From NCBI RefSeq assembly GCF_021739025.1, contig NZ_JAKKOT010000003.1, positions 62,001 to 126,000 of the forward strand: a stretch of DNA of 64,000 nt. Direction: 5' to 3'. A model generated the notes under the pieces. The model made no database searches, was not told the DNA's origin, and saw only the letters and a list, made by a program, of their open reading frames with translations. Origin of the DNA: Gordonia liuliyuniae. Lineage in GTDB: Bacteria; Actinomycetota; Actinomycetes; Mycobacteriales; Mycobacteriaceae. Each line of letters begins with the position of its first letter. Position 1 is the stretch's first letter. Made by a program: the position numbers and the translations under genes. Below, piece by piece: positions 16,898 to 26,764 of the stretch.

Positions 16898-17875
16898 TCA
16901 GGCGGCCAGCGAGCGACCGAGGAACGCGATCTGATCGGGGAGCGCCGACCGCCAATAACGGTTGGTGTGGCCGCCCGGCGACGTCGAGAACGCCGCGGGC
17001 GGGTGCAAGTCAGCTGCCCACTGCCGCGCGTACATGTAGAACTGGTCCGATGTCCCGACACTGATCATCAACGGGATGTTCGCGAACACATGCTGCTGCC
17101 CGAACATCGAGTTCGCCCGGTAGTCGCCGTACGAATCGAACGCGCGCGGCGGGAACTGTGCGGGATCAGCCCACATCGCAGGAGAACTGACGGCGATCGC
17201 GGCGACACGCTGCGGCCCGAGAATCGCGCCGATCCGCAGCGCGCCGTACCCGCCCATCGACCAGCCGAACAGGCCGATCTTGTCGGTGCGAAGGTCCAGT
17301 TCGGGACTCTGCTCCAGCATCGGAACGAACTCGTCGATGATCATCGCCGCGCCGTCGGCACCGTCGGTCCGCAGGTGGAAGTAGTTGTCGCCGACATCGG
17401 CGCAGGCGACCGCGAACGGCGGGTTCCCGGCGTCGACGTGTTGCTGGACGAAGCCCTGAATGTTCAGACCGTGACTGAAGATCGTCTTCTCGTTGGTGTT
17501 GAGCGCGTGCGCGACAACCACGACCGGCAGTTCGCCGGTCACGCCGCGCGGGCGGGCCACAGCCCAGCGCGTCGGTCGTCCGGCCATCTTCGCCGACACG
17601 AACTCACCGGTGACGACCGGCGGATCGTTCGGGATCGACGCAGGGGTCGTCTCGATCGCCAGCTCGTCGTCGGCGCCGACGTGCGCCGCGCCGTGCGGGG
17701 TCAACGGATCGTTCGACGCACAGGCCCCCAGCCCGAGCACCGCCAGACCGGCGCCGCCCGCGAGGAGTCCGCGCCGTGAGATCGCACGCGGACGTGCGCC
17801 ACCGGACGTCAGCGAACTCGAGAGGTCGCCGAGGTGAGGTGTCGTTTCAACGGGAGTGGAACGGTCGTCGGGCAT
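16898..17875 (-). CDS. Tat-exported lipoprotein esterase (Rv0774c-like)
   Basis: The 325-residue protein has a twin-arginine leader, ISRRGLLAGGAGLAVLGLGAC, ending in a lipobox Cys at about residue 52. It should be folded in the cytoplasm, exported by Tat and lipid-anchored. The mature part is an alpha/beta hydrolase with nucleophile elbow GLFGWSMGGYGALR, a SVGTSDQFY segment carrying the likely acid and a terminal GGHTNRYW His, an esterase D/antigen-85-like arrangement. Gene order (purD, this, purB) matches M. tuberculosis Rv0772, Rv0774c, Rv0777; Rv0774c is reported as an iron-stress-responsive secreted esterase. Substrate unknown. Confidence 0.85.
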   Translation of the reverse strand: MPDDRSTPVETTPHLGDLSSSLTSGGARPRAISRRGLLAGGAGLAVLGLGACASNDPLTPHGAAHVGADDELAIETTPASIPNDPPVVTGEFVSAKMAGRPTRWAVARPRGVTGELPVVVVAHALNTNEKTIFSHGLNIQGFVQQHVDAGNPPFAVACADVGDNYFHLRTDGADGAAMIIDEFVPMLEQSPELDLRTDKIGLFGWSMGGYGALRIGAILGPQRVAAIAVSSPAMWADPAQFPPRAFDSYGDYRANSMFGQQHVFANIPLMISVGTSDQFYMYARQWAADLHPPAAFSTSPGGHTNRYWRSALPDQIAFLGRSLAA

Positions 17876-17917
17876 CGCCCGCGAATTCTACCGGGACGGC
17901 GGCCGTAATCCGACCCG

Positions 17918-18037
17918 TCAGCGCGGGCAGGTGCAGCGCTGGTCTTCCGGTACCTGAGACATGACTTCGTCGACATGGGCGCCGCAGCCGTCCCAAGTGA
18001 TCTTGCCGCAAGCCTTGCACGTGACGGGATAACACAT
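17918..18037 (-). CDS. 39-residue Cys-rich zinc-binding-type protein
   Basis: This frame runs from ATG to stop and encodes a protein with six cysteines. It contains TCKACGKITWDGCGAHVDEVM and ends CTCPR. The CxxC plus later CxC pairs suggest one structural zinc site. Similar 35-45-residue proteins are common next to purine or hydrolase genes in actinobacteria (recollection, not searched). It sits 42 bases before the esterase gene on the same strand and divergently from purB. Function unknown; small size and cysteine spacing support a real protein. Confidence 0.7.
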   Translation of the reverse strand: MCYPVTCKACGKITWDGCGAHVDEVMSQVPEDQRCTCPR

Positions 18038-18154
18038 GAGCCCAAGGATACGGGGCGCCGCGCACGCGACCGATCCCGACTCCGACTCCCCAGAAGGGTT
18101 CCCCAGAAGGGTAGGGATTCGGCACGTGCACTGGACACCACTAGACTGCACAAC

Positions 18155-19582
18155 GTGGGTAAACCTGCTATCAGCAATGTCCTTGCCAATCGATACGCGT
18201 CCGCCGACCTGGCACAGATCTGGTCGCCGCAGCACAAGATCGCGTTGGAGCGTCAACTCTGGATCGCCGTGATGAAAGCGCAGCGCGACCTCGGGATCGA
18301 CGTCCCGGCCGACGCCATCGTCGACTACGAGCGGGTCGTCGACCAGATCGACCTCGAGTCGATCGCCGACCGTGAGCGGGTCACCCGCCACGACGTGAAG
18401 GCTCGAATCGAAGAGTTCAACGCGCTCGCCGGGCATGAACAGATCCACAAGGGCATGACGAGCCGGGACCTCACCGAGAACGTCGAGCAACTGCAGGTCC
18501 TGCTGTCCCTGCAGCACGTGCGCGCACACGGCGTCGCCGTACTCGCCCGCGTCACCGACCGTGCGGCGCAGTACGCGACCGTCGTGATGGCGGGTCGCAG
18601 CCACAACGTGGCAGCCCAGTCGACGACCCTCGGCAAGCGGTTCGCGTCCGCGGCGGACGAACTGATGATCGCGCTGACCCGCGTCGATGAACTGATCGCG
18701 CGCTACCCGCTCCGCGGCGTCAAAGGCCCCATGGGCACCAGCCAGGACATGCTCGACCTACTCGACGGCGACGCGGGCAAGCTCGACGAGCTCGAAGGCA
18801 AGGTCGCGCAGCACCTCGGCTTCGCGACCGGTCTGACCTCCGTCGGCCAGGTGTACCCGCGTTCCCTCGACTACGACGTCGTCTCCGCGCTCGTGCAGGT
18901 CGCGGCCGGGCCGTCGTCGCTGGCCACCACGATCCGTTTGATGGCGGGTCACGAACTCGTCACCGAAGGCTTCCAGCCCGGCCAGGTCGGCAGTTCGGCG
19001 ATGCCGCACAAGATGAACACCCGCAGCTGTGAGCGGGTCAACGGCCTCGCCGTCATTCTCCGCGGCTATGCGTCGATGACCGGCGAACTCGCCGGAGCCC
19101 AGTGGAACGAGGGCGACGTGTTCTGCTCGGTGGTGCGACGTGTCGCGCTACCCGACGCCTTCTTCGCGATCGACGGACTCATGGAGACATTCCTGACGGT
19201 CCTCGCCGAATTCGGCGCCTATCCGGCCGTCATCGCTAACGAACTCGACCGCTACCTGCCGTTCCTCGCCACCACCAAGGTGTTGATGGCATCGGTGCGC
19301 GCAGGCGTCGGACGCGAGACGGCGCACGAGGCCATCAAGGAGAACGCCGTCTCCGTCGCCCTCGCGATGCGTGAAGAGGGCCGCGAACCGGATCTCCTCG
19401 ACCGGCTCGCCGCCGACAGCCGCATTCCGCTCGACCGGGCACAGCTCGACGACCTGATCGCCGACAAGTCGGCGTTCACCGGGGCGGCCGAGGCGCAGGT
19501 CACATCGGTCGTCGAACAAGCACAGAAATGGATGGACGCCTACCCCAACGCCGCCGCCTACACGCCCGCGCCGATCCTGTAG
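18155..19582 (+). CDS. purB: Adenylosuccinate lyase
   Basis: PurB removes fumarate from SAICAR and from adenylosuccinate. The 475-residue protein starts at GTG ([16 protein letters not shown]) and shows [43 protein letters not shown], and the superfamily signature [20 protein letters not shown] with the mobile catalytic Ser in it. Length equals M. tuberculosis PurB (472). A short direct repeat, CCCCAGAAGGGT twice, lies about 60 bases upstream. The open frame extends 60 codons upstream, but those residues are Arg-rich and not conserved. Confidence 0.96.
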   Translation: MGKPAISNVLANRYASADLAQIWSPQHKIALERQLWIAVMKAQRDLGIDVPADAIVDYERVVDQIDLESIADRERVTRHDVKARIEEFNALAGHEQIHKGMTSRDLTENVEQLQVLLSLQHVRAHGVAVLARVTDRAAQYATVVMAGRSHNVAAQSTTLGKRFASAADELMIALTRVDELIARYPLRGVKGPMGTSQDMLDLLDGDAGKLDELEGKVAQHLGFATGLTSVGQVYPRSLDYDVVSALVQVAAGPSSLATTIRLMAGHELVTEGFQPGQVGSSAMPHKMNTRSCERVNGLAVILRGYASMTGELAGAQWNEGDVFCSVVRRVALPDAFFAIDGLMETFLTVLAEFGAYPAVIANELDRYLPFLATTKVLMASVRAGVGRETAHEAIKENAVSVALAMREEGREPDLLDRLAADSRIPLDRAQLDDLIADKSAFTGAAEAQVTSVVEQAQKWMDAYPNAAAYTPAPIL

Positions 19583-19634
19583 CGCCCGCGCCGATCCCGC
19601 CACGACGTCTCCGACCCGAAGGTTCACTCACCCC

Positions 19635-20525
19635 ATGCGTCCAGCACTCGAGTCCTACCGACACATCGCGTCCGGCAAGGTCCGCGACATCTACGAGATC
19701 GACGAACAGACGCTGTTGCTGGTCACCTCCGACCGGATCTCGGCGTACGACTTCGTCCTGTCGACGCCGATCCCGGACAAGGGGCGGATCCTCACCGCGG
19801 CCAGCTTCTTCTGGTTCGATGCGCTCGGCGTGCCGAACCATCTCGTGGGCGGCCCAGACGACGAGCGGATCCCCGCAGACCTCGTCGGACGCTCGATGGT
19901 CGTCGAGAAGCTTCCGATGGTTCCCGTCGAGTGCGTCGCACGCGGCTACCTGACGGGGTCCGGGCTCGTCGACTACCGGGCGACCGGCTCAGTGTGCGGG
20001 GTGCCTCTGCCCGACGGGCTCGGCGAGTCGGACAAGCTGCCGGAGCCGATCTTCACGCCAGCCACCAAAGCCGCGGTCGGTGACCACGACGAGAACGTCT
20101 CGTTCGAACAGGTCGCAGCCACCGTCGGCGATGACCTGGCGCAAGCTTTGCGGCACGCGACACTCGACATCTACCGGCGCGGTGCCGACCTGGCCGCTGA
20201 CCGCGGAATCATCCTGGCCGACACCAAGTTCGAGTTCGGACAGGCGGCCGACGGGTCACTGGTCCTCGCCGACGAGGTGCTGACATCCGACTCGTCCAGG
20301 TATTGGGACGCGCAGGCGTACACGCCCGGGCGGGTCCAGCCGAGCTTCGACAAGCAGATCGTGCGCAACTGGCTCACCGGTCCCGACTCGGCGTGGGACA
20401 AAGCCTCTGAGCAGCAGCCGCCCGCGCTGCCCGCGGACATCGTCGAGCGGACCCGACAGCGCTACATCGAAGCCTACGAACGCATTTCGCAACTGTCTTT
20501 CGCCGACTGGGCGGACCGACTCTGA
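19635..20525 (+). CDS. purC: SAICAR synthase
   Basis: PurC couples CAIR with aspartate using ATP. The 296-residue protein has [31 protein letters not shown] near the N-terminus, [16 protein letters not shown] in the middle and the LADTKFEFG and [12 protein letters not shown] active-site segments. Intact and normal in length. It overlaps the next gene's start codon by one base, so purC and the oligopeptidase gene are coupled, as purC-ptrB are in M. tuberculosis. Confidence 0.97.
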   Translation: MRPALESYRHIASGKVRDIYEIDEQTLLLVTSDRISAYDFVLSTPIPDKGRILTAASFFWFDALGVPNHLVGGPDDERIPADLVGRSMVVEKLPMVPVECVARGYLTGSGLVDYRATGSVCGVPLPDGLGESDKLPEPIFTPATKAAVGDHDENVSFEQVAATVGDDLAQALRHATLDIYRRGADLAADRGIILADTKFEFGQAADGSLVLADEVLTSDSSRYWDAQAYTPGRVQPSFDKQIVRNWLTGPDSAWDKASEQQPPALPADIVERTRQRYIEAYERISQLSFADWADRL

Positions 20526-22651
20526 TGCCGGCGGCGCCAGTGGCGAAGAAGGTCCACTCCGAGCGGATCCACCACGGAGACGTCTTCGCCGATCAGTACG
20601 AGTGGCTGCGCGACAAGTCCGACCCCGAGGTGATCGCGTACCTCGAAGGTCAGAACGCGCACACCGAGGAGCAGACCGCGGACCTCGCGGACCTGCGGGC
20701 GACGATCTTCGGCGAGATCAAAGCGCGCACCAAAGAGACCGACATGGGGCTGCCCACGCGCAGCGAAGGCTACTGGTACTTCGCGCGCACCACCGAAGGG
20801 CAGAGCTACGCCACATACTGCCGGTGCCCGATCCGCGGTGACGACGACTGGACGCCCCCAGAAGTGTCGGTCGACGCCGACCTGCCCGGTGAGGAAGTCT
20901 TCTTCGACGCCAACGACGAAGCGGCGGGCACCGAGTTCTTCAGCATGGGCGCGCTGTCGGTGTCCCACGACGGCACTCGGCTCGCGTACAGCGTCGACAC
21001 CGAAGGCAATGAGCGGTACACGCTGCGGTTCCGCGACCTGGGGACCGGGAAGGACCTGCCGGGCGAGGTCCGCGACACCGCGGGCGGCGCCACCTGGTCG
21101 AAGGACGGCCGGTTCGTCTTCTATCTGACCGTCGACGACGCATGGCGTCCCGACACGGTGTGGCGGCACGAGGTCGGCGCGGGCGCCGACGACGTGAAGG
21201 TGTTCCACGAGCCCGACGAGCACTTCTGGGTGGGTGTCGGATCGACGCCGAGCGACGAGTATCTGTTGATCGGCGCCGACTCGAAGCTGACGTCGGAGAT
21301 GTTCGTGCTGGCCGCCGACGACCCGACCGGTGAGTTCGTCTCCGTCGCCGGCCGGACGCCGGGTACCGAGTACGGAGTCGACCACGCACGCATCGACGGC
21401 GACGACTACTTCCTGATCGTGCACAACGGTGAGGTCGACGGCGTCAAAGCCGTCAACTATGCGGTGGACATCGCCCCCGTCGACGACATCGCGGCGCGTC
21501 GACCCTTCATTCCGCACGATCCGGCTCGCCGCATCGAGGATGTCGACAGCTTCCGCGACTACCTGGTGCTGTCGTACCGGTCGGACGCCCTGCCGAAACT
21601 CGCCGTCGCCGATCTGCGTGCGGTAGCGGGCATTCCGACTGTCGACGACTTCGTCGAAGTGACGTTCGATCAAGACTTGTGTTCGCCGGGACTGGGATCG
21701 AATCCCGAATGGGGCACGCCCCGGCTGCGGATCGTCTACACGAGCTTCGTCGACCCGGTGGAAGCCCTCGATCTCGACGTCGCGACGGGGCAGCGGACGC
21801 TGCTGCGGCGCCAGACCGTCCTCGGCCACTACGACCCGTCCGACTATGTCGCGACCCGCGACTGGGCGACGGCCGACGACGGCACTCGCGTCCCGGTGTC
21901 CCTGGTACGACGGCGGGACCTCGCCGACGGTCCGGCCCCGGTGCTACTGGTCGGCTACGGCGCGTACGAGACGCCGATCGATCCCGGTTTCGCCGTGCCC
22001 CGGCTGTCACTGCTAGACCGTGGCGTCGTCATGGCGTACGCGCACATCCGCGGCGGAGGTGAACTCGGTCGACCGTGGTACGAGGACGGTCGACTCATGC
22101 GCAAGCGCAACACGTTCACCGACTACATCGCGGTCGCGCGGCACCTGATCGACTCGGGCCGTACGTCGCCGCAGCAGTTGATCGCCGACGGCGGCTCGGC
22201 GGGCGGACTCCTGATGGGCGCGGTCGCGAACATGGCGCCCGAACTGTTCCGCGGCGTCCTCGCGGCGGTCCCGTTCGTCGATGCGCTGACATCGATGCTC
22301 GATTCGAGCCTGCCGTTGACCGTCACCGAATGGGACGAGTGGGGCGACCCGTACCACGACGCCGACGTGTACGCATACATGAAGTCGTACTCGCCGTACG
22401 AGAACGTCGCCCCGCGCGACTACCCGGCGATCTTGGCGCTCGCTTCCCTCAACGACACCCGCGTGCTCTTCACCGAGGCCGCCAAATGGGTTGCGAGGCT
22501 CCAAGAGTCGACCACGTCGGGCCACCACGTCCTACTCAAGACCGAGATGTCCGCGGGGCACGGCGGTGTCAGCGGCCGGTACAAGCAGTGGGAGGAGACG
22601 GCCTACGAACTCGCCTGGATTCTCCGCGAGTCCGGTGCCGTGACTGTCTGA
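20525..22651 (+). CDS. ptrB: Oligopeptidase B (S9 serine peptidase)
   Basis: This is a single intact 708-residue prolyl-oligopeptidase-family enzyme. The N-terminal beta-propeller (about 70-400) begins with DQYEWLRDKSDPEVIAYLEGQNAHTE, and the C-terminal alpha/beta hydrolase carries YGAYETPIDPGF, AYAHIRGGGELGRPWYEDGR, the catalytic Ser in IADGGSAGGLLMGAVANMAP, and a late EMSAGHGGVSGR with the catalytic His. It cleaves after basic residues in short peptides. In M. tuberculosis the homologue is split into two annotated genes (ptrBa/ptrBb), so this organism keeps the ancestral form. Confidence 0.95.
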   Translation: MPAAPVAKKVHSERIHHGDVFADQYEWLRDKSDPEVIAYLEGQNAHTEEQTADLADLRATIFGEIKARTKETDMGLPTRSEGYWYFARTTEGQSYATYCRCPIRGDDDWTPPEVSVDADLPGEEVFFDANDEAAGTEFFSMGALSVSHDGTRLAYSVDTEGNERYTLRFRDLGTGKDLPGEVRDTAGGATWSKDGRFVFYLTVDDAWRPDTVWRHEVGAGADDVKVFHEPDEHFWVGVGSTPSDEYLLIGADSKLTSEMFVLAADDPTGEFVSVAGRTPGTEYGVDHARIDGDDYFLIVHNGEVDGVKAVNYAVDIAPVDDIAARRPFIPHDPARRIEDVDSFRDYLVLSYRSDALPKLAVADLRAVAGIPTVDDFVEVTFDQDLCSPGLGSNPEWGTPRLRIVYTSFVDPVEALDLDVATGQRTLLRRQTVLGHYDPSDYVATRDWATADDGTRVPVSLVRRRDLADGPAPVLLVGYGAYETPIDPGFAVPRLSLLDRGVVMAYAHIRGGGELGRPWYEDGRLMRKRNTFTDYIAVARHLIDSGRTSPQQLIADGGSAGGLLMGAVANMAPELFRGVLAAVPFVDALTSMLDSSLPLTVTEWDEWGDPYHDADVYAYMKSYSPYENVAPRDYPAILALASLNDTRVLFTEAAKWVARLQESTTSGHHVLLKTEMSAGHGGVSGRYKQWEETAYELAWILRESGAVTV

Positions 22652-22685
22652 CGATCGTCCAACCGAGGCCGACCAGCCCAGACAA

Positions 22686-22726
22686 CTCCGCCGTTCTGGA
22701 CCGCATAGCGGCACAGAACGGCGGAG
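22686..22726. terminator. Two-tier hairpin between ptrB and pnkp
   Basis: Outer arms CTCCGCCGTTCTG (22686-22698) and CAGAACGGCGGAG (22714-22726) enclose an inner four-base stem CCGC-ATA-GCGG. It lies between convergent genes and marks the 3' end of both, a bidirectional terminator. The same inner plan occurs at 40.5 and 41.6 kb. Confidence 0.8.
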
Positions 22727-22747
22727 TGGTCTTCTAGCCCGCTGTCC

Positions 22748-25261
22748 TCACAGCCGTGGATCCACCGGTTCGGACTCGAGGGCGAGGACGGCGAAGACGC
22801 TCCGATGCATCTCCCACAGGGGTTTGCGGTCGACGAGAGCGGCGAGCGCATCGAGACCGAGGCCGTGTTCTCGAGTCGCCATCGACCGTTTGCGCCCGAG
22901 GCTGCGTGATCGAAGGGTGTCGAGTGAATCGGTGTAGTCCGGACCGTAGATGATGCGGAGATACTCGCGTCCGCGAACCTTGAGACCCGGCTGGATCCGA
23001 GGCGATACGACGTCGGCCGGTTTGACGACCATGCCTTCGCCGCCCGCAGCGGTCAGGTCGAGCCACCACCGGGTGGCCGCGGCGCGCTCGTCCGTCGACG
23101 TCAGGTCGACGCTTCGGTGCCGAGTCCGCGTCAACAACGGGTCGTCGAGCGCACCGAGCGTCGCCATCTGCCATTCGTGCGACTGCGACGTCGCGAGCAG
23201 TCGCCCCTCTGCGGCGAGGATCGCGAACGGTGCCACCCGCACCGCCTGCGACTCTCCCGGTTCGCAGTATGCGGCGTACGCGTCGCGGAAGGCGCGGACG
23301 TGGTCGAACCGCCGAGAGGTACGCGCGGACAGCGCGGCGACGTCGAGCCCACGGTCGGCTGCCTGCGCCAGCGCGGCGTGCGCGGCGGGCAGCGTCGCCC
23401 TCGCCGCCGCACCGACCGACGCGTACTGCGCGGTGATGAGCGGCAAGGCCTTCGCCGACCAGGGCAGCAGTTCGCAGTCGACGACCAGCCAATCGGTGTC
23501 CAAGGCGGTGAACAGTGGGGACATCGCAGTCCTCAGCCGGTCCACGAGATCCGTCGACTCGGTGAAGAACGGTCGACCGGTCCTCGTGTAGATCGCACCG
23601 GACGACCCGTCGGAGACGCCGAAGCGGCGTCGGGCGACGTCGCTGTCCGTGGCGAGGACGGCGACAGCCCGCGACCCCATGTGCTTCTCTTCGCAGATCG
23701 CCCGATCGACACCCCACCCGAGGTAGTCGTCGAACGCCTTCTCGGGATGCTCCAGGAAACCGTCGACCGTCGATGTCGACGCAGGCGACATCGTCGGCGG
23801 CAGGTAGGCAAGCCAGCGGGGGTCGACGGCGAACCGGCTCATCACCTCGAGCGCCGCCGCCGCGTTCTCCTCGGGGATCTTGATCTTCCCGGCATGCAGG
23901 CTGTCGATCCACTGGGTGCCTGCGACGTCGTCGAGCCGCAGCACCGACGGGTCGCGCGACCGTTCCACCGGTGCGAGTGGGCGCGTCGGCGCATACCATT
24001 CCCGCTCGGCGGGCGCCGAGACCAGCTCGCGCTCCGGATAGCGCAGGGCCGTCAATGAGCCGCCGAAGACGACTCCGGTGTCGATGCAGATGGTGTCGTT
24101 GATCCACTCCGGAGTCGGCGTCGGAGTGTGCCCGTAGACGACGACGGCCGAACCGCGGTACTCGTCGGCCCACGGATACCGCACCGGCAGCCCGAACTCG
24201 TCGGTCTCACCGGTGGTGTCGCCGTAGAGCGCGAATGCGCGAACGCGGGCCGACGAACGGCCGTGATAGGCCTGCGCCAATCCGGCGTGCGCCACCACGA
24301 GTCGTCCGTCGTCCAGTACGTAGTGACTGATCAACTTCTCAAGGAATGTCTGTGCACGGGAACGGAACTCAGGGTCGCCCAGCGCGTCGAACTGAGCCAA
24401 CGACTCGGCGAGCCCGTGCGATACGGTCACCTGCCGTCCGCGGAGCGCACGCGCCAGCTTGTCGTCGTGATTGCCTGCAACGCACAGTGCGTTGCCCGCC
24501 TCCACCATCCCCATCACCAGCGCGACCACGCCGGGGGTGTCGGGGCCTCGGTCGACGAGATCGCCGACGAAGACGGCCGTGCGGCCATCGGGGTGGGTTG
24601 CGTTGATCGCCCGCCCGGCATCGTCATAGGCGATCGTGTAACCGAGGTCCACGAGCAGCGTCCGGAGTTCACTGGCGCAGCCGTGGACGTCGCCGATCAC
24701 GTCGAACGGCCCGGTCAGATCGGTCCGGTCGCTCCACGAACGCTCGGTGCGCACCGTCGCCGCGTCGATCGCATCCACGCCGCGCAGGTGATGAACCTTC
24801 CGGAATCCCTCTTTGCGCAGCTTCTTCAACGACCGCTGCAGGTCCGCATGCTGACGCCGGATCACCGCTGCGCCGAAGTCGCGGTCGTCCCGAGCCAGGG
24901 TGCGCTCGACTGCGATCTCGTGCGGCACGTCGAGGACCACGGCATCGACGAGGACGTCGTTGTCCTTCGCGACCTTGATCAACGATGCGCGCGCGGCCCG
25001 CTGAACGTTCGTCGCGTCGACGACGGTCAGCAGTCCCCGTCGCAGTCGGATGCCGACGAGGTGGTGCAGAAGATCGAACGCGTCCGGGGTCGCCGCGAGG
25101 TCGTTCTCGTCGTCGGCGACCATCGCACGGCAGGTGTCGCTCGACACGACCTGTGTCGGTTCGAACAACCGTCGTGCGAACGTCGACTTGCCCGCGCCGG
25201 ACGTCCCGACGAGAAGGACGAGCCCTGTCTCCGGAACACCGATCTGAAATGTGTCAGCCAC
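22748..25261 (-). CDS. pnkp: Pnkp: polynucleotide kinase-phosphatase-ligase of RNA repair
   Basis: The 837-residue protein has the three-domain plan of bacterial Pnkp (C. thermocellum, about 870). Kinase (about 1-170): P loop LLVGTSGAGKST at 16-27 and VVSSDTCRAMVADDEND. Metallophosphatase (about 188-420): DVIGDVHGC, FVGDLVDRGPDTPGVV, VAGNHDDKLARALRG and YGHTPTP, healing 2',3'-cyclic phosphate ends. Adenylyltransferase-like ligase (about 480-837): nucleotidyl Lys in CEEKHMGSR, then DWLVVDCELLPW and GGEGMVVKP. Pnkp heals and seals RNA cut by ribotoxins and needs Hen1 to activate its ligase. It overlaps hen1 by 8 bases, downstream of it. Confidence 0.95.
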   Translation of the reverse strand: MADTFQIGVPETGLVLLVGTSGAGKSTFARRLFEPTQVVSSDTCRAMVADDENDLAATPDAFDLLHHLVGIRLRRGLLTVVDATNVQRAARASLIKVAKDNDVLVDAVVLDVPHEIAVERTLARDDRDFGAAVIRRQHADLQRSLKKLRKEGFRKVHHLRGVDAIDAATVRTERSWSDRTDLTGPFDVIGDVHGCASELRTLLVDLGYTIAYDDAGRAINATHPDGRTAVFVGDLVDRGPDTPGVVALVMGMVEAGNALCVAGNHDDKLARALRGRQVTVSHGLAESLAQFDALGDPEFRSRAQTFLEKLISHYVLDDGRLVVAHAGLAQAYHGRSSARVRAFALYGDTTGETDEFGLPVRYPWADEYRGSAVVVYGHTPTPTPEWINDTICIDTGVVFGGSLTALRYPERELVSAPAEREWYAPTRPLAPVERSRDPSVLRLDDVAGTQWIDSLHAGKIKIPEENAAAALEVMSRFAVDPRWLAYLPPTMSPASTSTVDGFLEHPEKAFDDYLGWGVDRAICEEKHMGSRAVAVLATDSDVARRRFGVSDGSSGAIYTRTGRPFFTESTDLVDRLRTAMSPLFTALDTDWLVVDCELLPWSAKALPLITAQYASVGAAARATLPAAHAALAQAADRGLDVAALSARTSRRFDHVRAFRDAYAAYCEPGESQAVRVAPFAILAAEGRLLATSQSHEWQMATLGALDDPLLTRTRHRSVDLTSTDERAAATRWWLDLTAAGGEGMVVKPADVVSPRIQPGLKVRGREYLRIIYGPDYTDSLDTLRSRSLGRKRSMATREHGLGLDALAALVDRKPLWEMHRSVFAVLALESEPVDPRL

Positions 25262-26630
25262 GAGTGAACACCGCCATCTGCGTCGGCGAGCCGTACGTTT
25301 CGTCGGCGTCCCCGACTCCGACGAAACGTGTCCGGTAGCCGTGGTCGTCCGCGACTCGGTCTGCCCACGACGCGAACTCCGTACGCGTCCACTCGAATCG
25401 GTGATCGGGGTGCCGCATGCCGACGAGGTCGGGGTACAGCACGTTGTATTCGCTGTTCGGTGTCGTCACGAGCACGACGCCGGGGCGCGCCTGAGCGAAC
25501 ACGACGTGCTCGAGTGCCTCCAGGCGCGCGGTGTCCAGGTGTTCGATTACCTCCATGAGGACGGCCACGTCGAACCCCTCGATCCGCGGATCGAGGTAGG
25601 TGAGCGCCGACTGGAACAACTCCAATCGCGCCGACTGGTGCTCGGTCATCTCGTCGACGTGGAGTCGGTCCGCTGCTCGGCGGAGCTCACGAGTCGAGAC
25701 GTCGCATCCTGCGATGCGTCCGATGCCGGTGCTGCGAACCACCTTCGACAGGAACTGGCCCGAACCGCACCCGAGGTCGATCACCGACGTCGGACGCAGG
25801 TTCTCGATCTCGGCGAGCACGGCTTCGTGGCGTCGAACGTTCAACGTCGGATTCCGCGGAGCTGCATCGTCGTCCCGGGTGGTCGCGTCGACGTCGTCGA
25901 GTTCGGCGAGCCGCGCACGAGCGACCGCATCGAGGCCGCCCGTGCGCGCCAGATAGCGGTCGACGATCGTGTCCCGGTAGGGGTGAGTCTGGAGCCAGTC
26001 GCCGCCGGCCGAGATGAGCTTGTCCACCTCCGCCGTGGTCTGCCAGTAGTGCTTAGCCGAGTCGAATACCGGAAGCAGCACATACAGCTGGTTGAGGGCG
26101 TCGGCCAGTCGCAGCTCACCGCGGAGCGTCACGTCGAAGTACCGGGAGTCTCCCCACTCGGGAAACGCATCGTCCAGCGGAATCGGGGTGGCATCGACCT
26201 GCCAGCCGAGGGGAGTGAAGAGCCGGTCGATGAATTTGCGGCCGTCTCGGCAGCCCATCGCGCGGATGGTGATCTCGAGGTCGATCGCCGAGTCGGCGAG
26301 CTCCTGGCGGGAGTCGCAGCGTCCGGTGCGGGCGGTGCTGAAGATCTTGCCGAGAGCCACCGCCAACAGTGACGACGCCGCGTACGGGCGATCGTTCACG
26401 TACTGGCCGAGAGCGAAGTCCGGTGACCGCTTTCCCCGTGAGCGGGCGAGGGCGATCGGGTCGACCTCGACCAGGAGTGCGGCGGTGCACCGCTCCGCTG
26501 TCGCCTCGGGGTAGAACACCGTCGCCGTGCTCGTGGGTTCCGAGAACTCTTGGATACGGTCGGGATGCTTGTGCAACAGGTACCCGAGATCTGTGGCGGG
26601 ACGGTGCGTGGTCGATACGGTCAGGAACAC
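25254..26630 (-). CDS. hen1: Hen1: 3'-terminal RNA ribose 2'-O-methyltransferase
   Basis: Bacterial Hen1 methylates the 2'-OH at the repair junction so that the ribotoxin cannot recut. The N-terminal Hen1_N domain (about 1-240) starts FLTVSTTHRPATDLGYLLHKHPDR and supports Pnkp ligase assembly. The C-terminal methyltransferase (about 255-458) has the SAM motif VIDLGCGSGQFL and the metal-binding EVIEHLD together with His residues in MRHPDHRFEWTR. I use the GTG at 26630, which places FLTVSTTHRPATDL at the N-terminus as in the family; the frame is open 12 codons further to 26666. First gene of the cassette and upstream of pnkp with an 8-base overlap. Confidence 0.92.
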   Translation of the reverse strand: MFLTVSTTHRPATDLGYLLHKHPDRIQEFSEPTSTATVFYPEATAERCTAALLVEVDPIALARSRGKRSPDFALGQYVNDRPYAASSLLAVALGKIFSTARTGRCDSRQELADSAIDLEITIRAMGCRDGRKFIDRLFTPLGWQVDATPIPLDDAFPEWGDSRYFDVTLRGELRLADALNQLYVLLPVFDSAKHYWQTTAEVDKLISAGGDWLQTHPYRDTIVDRYLARTGGLDAVARARLAELDDVDATTRDDDAAPRNPTLNVRRHEAVLAEIENLRPTSVIDLGCGSGQFLSKVVRSTGIGRIAGCDVSTRELRRAADRLHVDEMTEHQSARLELFQSALTYLDPRIEGFDVAVLMEVIEHLDTARLEALEHVVFAQARPGVVLVTTPNSEYNVLYPDLVGMRHPDHRFEWTRTEFASWADRVADDHGYRTRFVGVGDADETYGSPTQMAVFTRG

Positions 26631-26713
26631 GGGATCAGTCAAACATCGAACGTGCCTGACGTCCACGCGGTTTCGGCCGTGGAGGAGTACTCACGTGACA
26701 CGGCCCGGCGCAG

Positions 26714-26749
26714 CACTGTGCCCCGCAGCGGTTGCTGCGGGGCACAGTG
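26714..26749 (-). terminator. Hairpin terminator downstream of emrB-like gene
   Basis: Sixteen-base perfect arms (26714-26729 and 26734-26749; CACTGTGCCCCGCAGC and its complement) enclose GGTT. It follows the stop of the MFS gene by 16 bases on the minus strand and precedes hen1. It separates the two units and, with the hairpin at 22.7 kb, brackets the RNA-repair genes. Confidence 0.85.
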
Positions 26750-26764
26750 TTGCGCGAACTGAGG

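Noticed and set aside
20525..22651. Split or frameshifted oligopeptidase as in M. tuberculosis
   Set aside because: The frame is continuous through propeller and hydrolase domains, so there is no break here.
22734..24173. A second 479-residue protein within pnkp
   Set aside because: It is a shifted frame in the same strand, Arg-rich and without motifs; pnkp is intact through this region.
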